DNA of 11,177 nt from an uncultured Collinsella sp. (lineage in GTDB: Bacteria > Actinomycetota > Coriobacteriia > Coriobacteriales > Coriobacteriaceae): the NCBI GenBank assembly GCA_900541125.1, contig UQIK01000037.1, positions 1 through 11,177 on the forward strand, given 5' to 3'. How positions within the stretch are numbered: the stretch's first letter is position 1; each line of letters opens with the position of its first letter. The position numbers and the translations under genes were made by a program. Positions 5,844 to 11,177 of this stretch are shown one piece after another. The notes under the pieces were generated by a model. The model was given only the letters and a program-made list of their open reading frames with translations. It ran no database searches and was not told the origin of the DNA.

Positions 5844-6914
5844 ATGTCTTTGAAGGTTGGAATCGTCGGCGCGGCTGGATATGCCGGAGCCGAGCTCATT
5901 CGCCTCGTGCTCGGTCATCCCAAGTTTGAACTTGTTGCCATTACGTCCAACGCCGATGCCGGCCAGCCGCTGTCCGCGGTGTATCCGAGCTTTGCTGGCG
6001 TGAGCGATCTGGTTTTCACCACGCATGACGCCCCCGAGCTTAAATCCTGCGACGCCGTCTTCTTGGCCGTGCCGCACACGGCTGCCATGGCACAGGTGCC
6101 CGCACTGCTTGCATCTGGCGTGTCCTGCTTCGATCTTTCGGCCGATTACCGTCTGAGCGACCCGTCTGTCTTTGAGGCATGGTATGCCGTCGAGCACACG
6201 AGCCCCGAGTTGCTCAAGACCCGCGCTTTCGGCCTGCCCGAGCTGTTCTGCCAGGACTTGGAGACCGCCGCATCCGATTATGCTGACGGCAAGTCCGTGC
6301 TGGTCGCCTGCGCCGGTTGCTATCCCACCGCAACGAGTCTTGCTGCTGCTCCTGCCGTGCGTGCGGGTTGGGTGGCAGAGAACGGTCCCGTAATCGTCGA
6401 TGCCATCAGTGGCGTGACGGGTGCCGGTAAGTCCTGCAACGCCCGCACCCACTTTTGCAGCGCCGACGAGAACCTGGAAGCCTATGGCGTGGGCAAGCAC
6501 CGCCACACGCCCGAGATTGAGCAAATCCTTGGCCTAACCGATCGCGTCGTCTTTACCCCGCATCTGGCACCGCTCAAGCGCGGCCTGCTCTCCACGGTGA
6601 CGATGCCGCTTACGCCGCAGGCTATCGATACCTTGACCCTTGAGGACGTTGTCGACTATTACAAGCAGTTCTACGCTGGACGCACCTTTGTGCGTGTGCT
6701 CGATGCCGGCCAGCAGCCCAAGACGGCTTCGGTCGTCGGCACCAACGCCGCCCAGATTGGCCTTGCGTTCAACAAGCGCGCGGGCGTGCTGGTGGCGACG
6801 GGCGCTATCGACAATTTGTGCAAGGGTGCCGCGGGCCAGGCGGTCCAGTGCGCCAACATCGTCTTTGGCTTTGACGAGCGACGAGGCTTGCCCACAGTGG
6901 CGTGCCCGGTGTAG
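5844..6914 (+). CDS. argC: N-acetyl-gamma-glutamyl-phosphate reductase
   Basis: This 356-residue cytoplasmic enzyme reduces N-acetylglutamyl phosphate to the semialdehyde with NADPH, the third step of ornithine synthesis. The Rossmann motif GIVGAAGYAGAEL (6-18) is at the N-terminus. The catalytic Cys159 sits in AGCYPTATSL (157-166). The active-site His region is KHRHTPEIEQ (218-227), followed by FTPHLAPLKRGLLSTV (237-252). The C-terminal NLCKGAAGQAVQ (324-335) and FGFDERRGL (341-349) are typical. Before the Cys the common Asn-Pro is replaced by Cys156-Ala157, so there is a second cysteine three residues away. Length matches the family (about 340-360). The start is supported by AAGGAG at 5832-5837. 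It is the first gene of argCJBD, behind the ARG boxes. Confidence 0.96.
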   Translation: MSLKVGIVGAAGYAGAELIRLVLGHPKFELVAITSNADAGQPLSAVYPSFAGVSDLVFTTHDAPELKSCDAVFLAVPHTAAMAQVPALLASGVSCFDLSADYRLSDPSVFEAWYAVEHTSPELLKTRAFGLPELFCQDLETAASDYADGKSVLVACAGCYPTATSLAAAPAVRAGWVAENGPVIVDAISGVTGAGKSCNARTHFCSADENLEAYGVGKHRHTPEIEQILGLTDRVVFTPHLAPLKRGLLSTVTMPLTPQAIDTLTLEDVVDYYKQFYAGRTFVRVLDAGQQPKTASVVGTNAAQIGLAFNKRAGVLVATGAIDNLCKGAAGQAVQCANIVFGFDERRGLPTVACPV

Positions 6915-6985
6915 CACATTCGATTGTTAACGATTTGGTAGTCGGGTATCGAGTTGGGCGCCACTTTTAAGCTGGTCTACTAATT

Positions 6986-7023
6986 GCGACCGGTATGGCG
7001 TACCAGCCGATGCCCGCTTTTTT
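6986..7023 (+). terminator. Terminator-like hairpin in the argC-argJ gap
   Basis: GGTATGGC (6992-6999) can pair with GCC (7006-7008) and ATGCC (7010-7014) around a single bulged G, with a 6-base loop. GCG 6986-6988 and CGC 7015-7017 can close the base of the stem. Six T's follow at once (7018-7023), as in an intrinsic terminator. It lies 28 bases before the argJ ATG, so it would act as a partial terminator or attenuator inside the cluster. The fold was found by eye and has a G-T pair and a 3-base bulge. Confidence 0.5.
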
Positions 7024-7050
7024 GTCTGATATAAGGAGTCGTAGGGGACG

Positions 7051-8319
7051 ATGAATACCGACCTGATTGATATCAAGATTCGCGCCGTCGAGGGTGGCGT
7101 TACGGCTGCGGCTGGTTTTAAAGCTGCGGGCATCCACGCTGGGTTCCGCAAGAACCCCGAGCGTCTGGATTACGCGCTCGTCGTGCCCGATAAACCCTGT
7201 CCCGGTGCCGGCGTGTTTACTACCAATCGCTTTTGCGCGGCGCCCGTGCAAGTGAGCCGTGCCAACCTGGGCGGTGCCGACAAGGGTTACGGTATCATCG
7301 CCGGCGTTTCGGTCAACTCTGGCAATGCCAACGCCGCCACGGGTGAGACCGGCCTTGCATGCGCGCGCGGGACGTGCGGCATCGCATCGCAGGTCATCGG
7401 CTGCGAGCCCCGGCAGATTCTGGTTGCCTCCACGGGCGTGATTGGCCAGATTCTGCCGATCGACACGTTTGAGACCGCCATTCCTGCTGCCTACGAGGCG
7501 CTCTCCGCCCACGGTGGCGCCGATGCCGCTCGCGCCATCATGACGACTGACACGCACTCCAAGGAGTACGCCGTGTCCTATGTCAGCGAGGCTGCGGGTC
7601 ATGCGGGCAATGTCTATACGGTAGGCGGAATGTGCAAGGGCTCGGGCATGATCATGCCCAATATGGCCACCATGATCGCGGTCATTACTACCGATGCCCC
7701 CGTCGAGCCTGCGGCACTTCATGCCCTGCTGCTCTCGACCGTCAAGCAGACCTTTAACAAGGTAACGGTCGATTCCGACACCTCGACCAACGACACCTGC
7801 ATCATGCTTGCCTCCGGCGCCGCTGCCGCAGATGCCGAGCCTATCGTCGAGGGCTCCGATGCCTTCGACGAGTTGGCATTTGCCGTGCACGAGGTGTGCG
7901 AGAGCCTGGCGCGCAATATCGCCGCCGATGGCGAGGGCGCATCCAAGCTTGTTACGGTCAACGTTACCGGCGCCGTGAACGACGAGGAGGCCGATATCGT
8001 CGCTCGCGCCGTTGCCAACTCGCCGCTCGTTAAGACCTGCATCGCCGGCCACGACTGCAACTGGGGCCGCGTCGCCATGGCACTCGGCAAGTGCGGCGTG
8101 AAGTTTAATCAGGAAGACGTTTCCATCGACATGATGGGCATGCCTGTCTGTCGCGATGGTCTGACTGTTCCCTTTGACGAGGACGAGGCTCTACGACGTT
8201 TCGAGGCGCCCGAGATCGTGATCTCGGCCGACCTGGGCGCAGGCGACGCGGCAACGACCGTGTGGACCTGCGACCTCACGCACGAGTACATCTCCATTAA
8301 CGGTGACTACCGTTCCTAG
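7051..8319 (+). CDS. argJ: Glutamate N-acetyltransferase / amino-acid acetyltransferase ArgJ
   Basis: This 422-residue ornithine acetyltransferase moves the acetyl group from N-acetylornithine to glutamate, closing the acetyl cycle. In bifunctional forms it also uses acetyl-CoA. The precursor cleaves itself before Thr207 in KGSGMIMPNMATMIAVITTD (196-215), giving alpha and beta chains. Oxyanion-hole residues lie in STGVIGQ (127-133). Other family marks are GVFTTNRFCAAPV (54-66), DSDTSTNDT (241-249) and the C-terminal CDLTHEYISINGDYRS (407-422). All key residues are present and the length is normal (about 400-420). No argA is seen nearby. Whether this enzyme also performs the first step cannot be judged from sequence. 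ATG 7051 follows AGGGG (7043-7047), with AAGGAG slightly further upstream. The gap after argC is 136 bp and holds the hairpin described separately. Confidence 0.96.
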   Translation: MNTDLIDIKIRAVEGGVTAAAGFKAAGIHAGFRKNPERLDYALVVPDKPCPGAGVFTTNRFCAAPVQVSRANLGGADKGYGIIAGVSVNSGNANAATGETGLACARGTCGIASQVIGCEPRQILVASTGVIGQILPIDTFETAIPAAYEALSAHGGADAARAIMTTDTHSKEYAVSYVSEAAGHAGNVYTVGGMCKGSGMIMPNMATMIAVITTDAPVEPAALHALLLSTVKQTFNKVTVDSDTSTNDTCIMLASGAAAADAEPIVEGSDAFDELAFAVHEVCESLARNIAADGEGASKLVTVNVTGAVNDEEADIVARAVANSPLVKTCIAGHDCNWGRVAMALGKCGVKFNQEDVSIDMMGMPVCRDGLTVPFDEDEALRRFEAPEIVISADLGAGDAATTVWTCDLTHEYISINGDYRS

Positions 8320-8400
8320 ATTCCAGGCACGCTGCGCATCTTGCCGCGATTGCGGACAGCGGAGCACGGCGCGATAACGATACGAAAGACGAGGCAGATT

Positions 8401-9381
8401 ATGAAATTCGCACGCGATTGTCGTTCGAGCGAATCCAACGAAGCAACCGCGCAGCTGCTGTTCGAAGCACTGCCGTGGATTAAGAACCTGACCGGCAAGA
8501 CGGTTGTTATCAAATATGGCGGAGCCGCCATGGTTGATGAGCAGCTGCGCCGCGACGTGATGAGCGACATCGTTTTGCTCAAGATCATCGGTATGCGCCC
8601 CGTCATCGTGCATGGCGGCGGCAAGGCTATCAACGAGGCGCTCAGCCACTACGACATCCCCGTCGAGTTTAAGAACGGCCAGCGCGTGACTACGCCTGCC
8701 ACCATGGACATCGTGCGCGAGGTACTGGGCGGCAAGGTCAATCAGGAGCTGGTCGCGGCGCTCAACCACCACGGCAACCTGGCCGTGGGCGTGTCCGGCA
8801 GCGACGCCGGCACCCTTATCGCCGAGCCACTCGACCCAGAGCTCGGCCGCGTGGGCAAGGTCACGCACGTCAACACCGACTATATCGAGCGCCTGCTCGA
8901 TAGCGAGTACATCCCCGTCATCGCTACCGTCGCGGCGGGGGAGGACGGCGGTTTCTTCAACATCAACGCCGACACCGCCGCCGGTGCCGTTGCCGCGGCG
9001 CTCCACGCGCATAAGGCGATCTTTTTGACCGATGTCGATGGCCTGTACAAGGACTTTAGCGACAAGGACTCGCTTATCTCCAACCTAACGCTCGACGAGG
9101 TTAACGAAATGCTCTACGGCGGCGAGGTCGATAAGGGCATGATTCCCAAGCTGCGTGCGGCCGTCGATGCGCTTACCGGCGGCGTATTTCGTGCCCACAT
9201 CATTAACGGTACTACGCCGCATTCGCTGCTCCTGGAGCTGCTGACCGATGCCGGCGTCGGCACCGTGATCCATTCCACCGAGACGGCTTACGAGTTCGAT
9301 ACGCATCCGCATCCGCTTTCGACGTTTGCTGCGCGTCTGACCGAGAACCTTGACGAGGTCGAGAAGCTTCAGACGGTCTAG
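8401..9381 (+). CDS. argB: Acetylglutamate kinase
   Basis: This 326-residue amino-acid-kinase-fold enzyme phosphorylates N-acetylglutamate with ATP, the committed step often inhibited by arginine. Motifs are VIKYGGAAM (36-44, phosphate-binding Lys38), VHGGGKAIN (70-78), NINADTAAGA (187-196), FLTDVDGLY (208-216) and KGMIPKL (245-251). I chose ATG 8401, with GAGG at 8391-8394 seven bases upstream. An upstream in-frame TTG at 8341 would add 20 residues unlike the family. The 30 or so residues before the kinase core include a helix (EATAQLLFEALPWIKNL) like that of arginine-sensitive hexameric forms, so feedback control is possible but not shown. After the usual end (GTVI, 287-290) there is an unusual tail of about 36 residues with THPHPLSTFAARL. 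Confidence 0.95.
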   Translation: MKFARDCRSSESNEATAQLLFEALPWIKNLTGKTVVIKYGGAAMVDEQLRRDVMSDIVLLKIIGMRPVIVHGGGKAINEALSHYDIPVEFKNGQRVTTPATMDIVREVLGGKVNQELVAALNHHGNLAVGVSGSDAGTLIAEPLDPELGRVGKVTHVNTDYIERLLDSEYIPVIATVAAGEDGGFFNINADTAAGAVAAALHAHKAIFLTDVDGLYKDFSDKDSLISNLTLDEVNEMLYGGEVDKGMIPKLRAAVDALTGGVFRAHIINGTTPHSLLLELLTDAGVGTVIHSTETAYEFDTHPHPLSTFAARLTENLDEVEKLQTV

Positions 9382-9450
9382 CTGACCCTCAGCCGCCCCA
9401 TTCCTGCACCCATAGCCCCGCGCCGTCTGGCGCCCAACGAAAGGCATCTC

Positions 9451-10734
9451 ATGTCACTTGTAGCTCAGCAATCGCTTGAATCCCATTACGTTATGCATAC
9501 CTTTGGCCGCTCTCCGGTCGAGTTTGTCGAGGGTCACGGCATGAAGCTCACCGGCGACGATGGCCGTGAGTACCTCGACTTTCTTGCCGGCATCGGCGTG
9601 TGCAGCCTAGGTCATGGCGACCCGGCTGTGCTCTCGGCGCTCGAGGCACAGACCAAAAAGCTCATGCATGTCTCCAACTATTTCTACATCGAGCAGCGCG
9701 GACAGGTCGCGGCGCTGCTGTCCAAGCTTGCTAACGACGACGTAGATGGTGCGCGCGTGCTTGCCGATGCCATTGCCGCCGGCGATGAGACCACGGCAGC
9801 TGCTCTTGGTGCCCCGGCTGCGGACGAGCAGGTGTGGGAGACCTTCTTTGCCAACTCTGGCGCCGAGGCCAACGAGGGCTCGATGAAGCTTGCGCGCCTG
9901 TACGCCAAGCGTGCCGGTAATGGCGGCAACACTATCGTGTGTATGCGCGGCGGCTTCCACGGCCGTACGCTCGAGACCATTGCCGCCACCATGCAGGATT
10001 GGCTGCAGGACAGCTTCCGCCCGCTGCCGGGTGGCTTTGTGGCCTGCACGCCCAACGATGTTGACGAGCTGCGTGCGATCTTTAAGCAGCTGGGGAGCGA
10101 AATTTGTGCCGTGATGCTCGAGCCGATCCAGGGTGAGAGTGGCGTGCACCCCATGACCGAGGAGTTTATGACGGCAGCGCGCGACCTGGCACACGAAGTG
10201 GGCGCCGTGCTTATCGCCGACGAGGTCCAGTGCGGCATCTTCCGCTCCGGCAAGCCGTTTGCATTCCAAACCTATGGCGTGGAGCCCGACATCATGAGCC
10301 TTGCCAAGGGCATTGCCGACGGCGTGCCCATGGGTGCCGTGGTGGCAAAGAAGGAGATTGCCGACGTGTTTAAGCCGGGCGACCACGGCTCGACCTTTGG
10401 TGGTAGCTGCCTGGCCATCACGGCGTGTGCCGCGACGCTCTCCGCGCTCGTGCGCGGCGATTATGCCGATCATGCTGCCAAGGTGGGTGCCTATATGGAG
10501 GCAAAGCTCGCCAAGCTGCCGCACGTGACCGAGGTACGTGGCCGCGGCTTGATGCTCGGCTGTGATTTGGATGATGCCGCGGGCGACGCGCATGATGTTG
10601 TTGCCCGCGCGCTGACCGCCGGTGCCGTGATCAACGCTACGGGTGCGCATACGCTGCGTTTCCTGCCGCCACTCGTCTGCGAGGAAGCCGACGTGGACAG
10701 TCTGATCGAGATCCTGTCGGGTGTTTTGGGCTAA
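9451..10734 (+). CDS. argD: Acetylornithine aminotransferase
   Basis: This 427-residue class III PLP-dependent aminotransferase converts N-acetylglutamate semialdehyde and glutamate to N-acetylornithine and 2-oxoglutarate. Marks are YLDFLAGIGVCSLGH (41-55), FFANSGAEANEGSMKLAR (132-149), GGFHGRTLETIA (167-178), the cofactor-ring Asp257 in IADEVQCG (255-262), and the PLP lysine Lys286 in SLAKGIADGVPMGA (283-296). It is longer than the usual 375-405 residues, mainly because of an acidic, Ala-rich insertion at about 95-128 between the dimer-interface helix and the NSGAEANE motif. ATG 9451 has AAAGG upstream (9440-9444), and a small GC hairpin (9420-9433) precedes it. It is the last gene of the visible cluster. 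ArgD can also serve as succinyl-diaminopimelate aminotransferase in some bacteria, which sequence alone does not settle. Confidence 0.95.
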   Translation: MSLVAQQSLESHYVMHTFGRSPVEFVEGHGMKLTGDDGREYLDFLAGIGVCSLGHGDPAVLSALEAQTKKLMHVSNYFYIEQRGQVAALLSKLANDDVDGARVLADAIAAGDETTAAALGAPAADEQVWETFFANSGAEANEGSMKLARLYAKRAGNGGNTIVCMRGGFHGRTLETIAATMQDWLQDSFRPLPGGFVACTPNDVDELRAIFKQLGSEICAVMLEPIQGESGVHPMTEEFMTAARDLAHEVGAVLIADEVQCGIFRSGKPFAFQTYGVEPDIMSLAKGIADGVPMGAVVAKKEIADVFKPGDHGSTFGGSCLAITACAATLSALVRGDYADHAAKVGAYMEAKLAKLPHVTEVRGRGLMLGCDLDDAAGDAHDVVARALTAGAVINATGAHTLRFLPPLVCEEADVDSLIEILSGVLG

Positions 10735-10818
10735 CGCGCCGCAATAACTCAATTTGGACCGAGTTCCGGACTGCGGACGTGCCCTATGCGGCATGATTCA
10801 GCGGTCTGGAGCCCGTTT

Positions 10819-10855
10819 TGCCTTAGATTTGCTAAGGCAGGGAGACCTGCTGGTC
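10819..10855. other. Overlapping hairpins after argD, possible terminator
   Basis: TGCCTTAG (10819-10826) pairs with CTAAGGCA (10832-10839) over a 5-base loop. GCAGG (10837-10841) and CCTGC (10846-10850) form a second stem with a GAGA loop, sharing three bases with the first so the two compete. GACC/GGTC (10844-10855) offers a third choice. No T-run follows on either strand, so a role in ending the arg transcript is uncertain. Confidence 0.35.
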
Positions 10856-11063
10856 AAAAAACATCAAATATGAGTACTGTTACCGATTTGGTAGCAGCAA
10901 TTTTGGACTAATAAGGCCAGATGGCAAGTCGAAATGGCGATGAATGCACGATTGTGATCTAACTGTTAGTCCTTATAATGGACATATGTTGCGTAACTTA
11001 AGCAAACGCTATCTTTTTATATGTTGCAAGCAAAGTAGCAGTACTCATTTTTGCCATTATTTG
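10855..11063. repeat. Long imperfect inverted repeat element
   Basis: The left arm 10855-10884 and the right arm 11034-11063 match in inverted orientation at about 23 of 30 positions. The core ATGAGTACTG (10870-10879) is exactly complemented by CAGTACTCAT (11039-11048). The left side also folds locally: CTGTTACC 10877-10884 with GGTAGCAG 10890-10897. Inside is a second inverted pair, GGACTAA (10905-10911) and TTAGTCC (10966-10972). The interior is AT-richer than the genes and contains no convincing reading frame. This fits a small non-autonomous repeat or a palindromic intergenic element. Confidence 0.55.
10952..10979 (+). promoter_or_regulatory. Near-consensus promoter sequence without an evident gene
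   Basis: TTGTGA (10952-10957), a 16-bp spacer and a perfect TATAAT (10974-10979) form one of the best housekeeping promoter matches in the window. Transcription would start near 10986 and run toward the tRNA in antisense. No credible coding or RNA gene follows within 140 bp, so its use is unproven. In AT-rich sequence such matches can also occur by chance. Confidence 0.4.
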
Positions 11064-11118
11064 GCCACGGCCTTTGTGACAGACGTGCTGGCGGGTTCGA
11101 ATCCCATGCACTGGGCCC

Positions 11119-11148
11119 AAAAAAGAAAGGCTCCCATTGCTGGGAGCC
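11119..11148 (-). terminator. Intrinsic terminator for the minus-strand tRNA transcript
   Basis: GGCTCCCA (11129-11136) and TGGGAGCC (11141-11148) form a perfect 8-bp stem with a 4-base loop. Read on the minus strand the stem is followed by TTTCTTTTTT (11128 down to 11119). It lies 11 bases beyond the CCA end of the tRNA, the expected place for its terminator. Confidence 0.85.
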
Positions 11149-11159
11149 TATCAAATCAG

Positions 11160-11177
11160 TGGTGGGCGATGAGGGAT
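11160..11177 (-). tRNA. 3' end of a tRNA, probably tRNA-Val, cut by the window edge
   Basis: On the minus strand the last bases read ATCCCTCATCGCCCACCA. These are the end of the T-loop, the 3' strand of the T-stem (CCCTC), the 3' acceptor strand (ATCGCCC), discriminator A and an encoded CCA. The acceptor would pair with a 5' GGGCGAT, resembling the GGGTGAT start of bacterial tRNA-Val, hence the identity guess. The anticodon is outside the window, so the identity is tentative. The terminator directly downstream supports a real gene. Confidence 0.7.

Noticed and set aside
6967..8052. 361-codon minus-strand frame opposite argJ
   Set aside because: The plus strand carries a complete ArgJ with all motifs. 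The antisense product has no recognisable feature.
9607..10794. 395-codon minus-strand frame opposite argD
   Set aside because: It mirrors the ArgD codons, is low in hydrophobic residues and His/Arg-rich, and has no supporting start context.
11020..11118. A complete plus-strand tRNA ending near 11118
   Set aside because: Only the T-arm is convincing. No 5' acceptor strand complementary to the 3' end and no D or anticodon arm could be built.
10985..11177. Plus-strand frame from ATG 10985 open to the window edge, behind the TATAAT promoter
   Set aside because: It runs antisense through the terminator and tRNA, has AT-rich codon use unlike the other genes, and lacks a Shine-Dalgarno.
1..11177. 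CRISPR arrays, defence genes, phage genes or biosynthetic clusters
   Set aside because: No evenly spaced direct repeats or characteristic proteins were found. Apart from the IS30 end the window is metabolic and transport genes.

Overview
The window reads as a chromosomal segment of a GC-rich, host-associated actinobacterium of the Coriobacteriia, with Collinsella or a close relative the best guess. This rests on GC-rich third positions, an FMN-riboswitch-controlled group I ECF riboflavin transporter, an argCJBD cluster, and the style of the protein sequences. The genus assignment is recognition, not a computed match.

Layout. (1) 1-969, minus strand: an IS30-family transposase gene running off the left edge. 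It is preceded by a GC hairpin and a perfect 40-bp palindrome (1021-1060). (2) 1125-5586, plus strand: a riboflavin-acquisition operon. A promoter leads into an FMN riboswitch, then ribU (S component), one fused gene carrying both ECF ATPase domains, ecfT, and two tandem paralogous split-barrel proteins of the pyridoxamine-5'-phosphate-oxidase-like (FMN-binding) superfamily. The transporter genes overlap by 1-4 bases. A strong hairpin at about 5622-5679 closes the unit. (3) 5722-10734, plus strand: the arginine (acetylated ornithine) cluster argC-argJ-argB-argD. In front of it is a pair of ArgR-type operator boxes whose centres are 21 bp apart. A terminator-like hairpin followed by six T's lies between argC and argJ. 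(4) 10735-11177: a gene-poor, AT-richer tail. It contains a long imperfect inverted repeat (10855-10884 / 11034-11063) enclosing a near-consensus promoter sequence, then a minus-strand intrinsic terminator, and the last 18 nt of a minus-strand tRNA with encoded CCA (probably tRNA-Val).

How the parts work together. When FMN is low the riboswitch should permit RibU synthesis, and RibU docks on the EcfA-EcfA-EcfT energising module to import riboflavin. The two small split-barrel proteins in the same operon are plausibly flavin users or carriers. The arg cluster converts glutamate through N-acetylglutamate, its phosphate and semialdehyde to N-acetylornithine, with ArgJ recycling the acetyl group. 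It is probably repressed by ArgR-arginine. No argF, argG, argH or argR is in view.

I did not find a clear previously undescribed system. The parts most worth a second look are the palindrome beside the IS30 gene, the tandem PNPOx-like pair inside a riboflavin-transport operon, the argC-argJ attenuator-like hairpin, and the inverted-repeat element downstream of argD.
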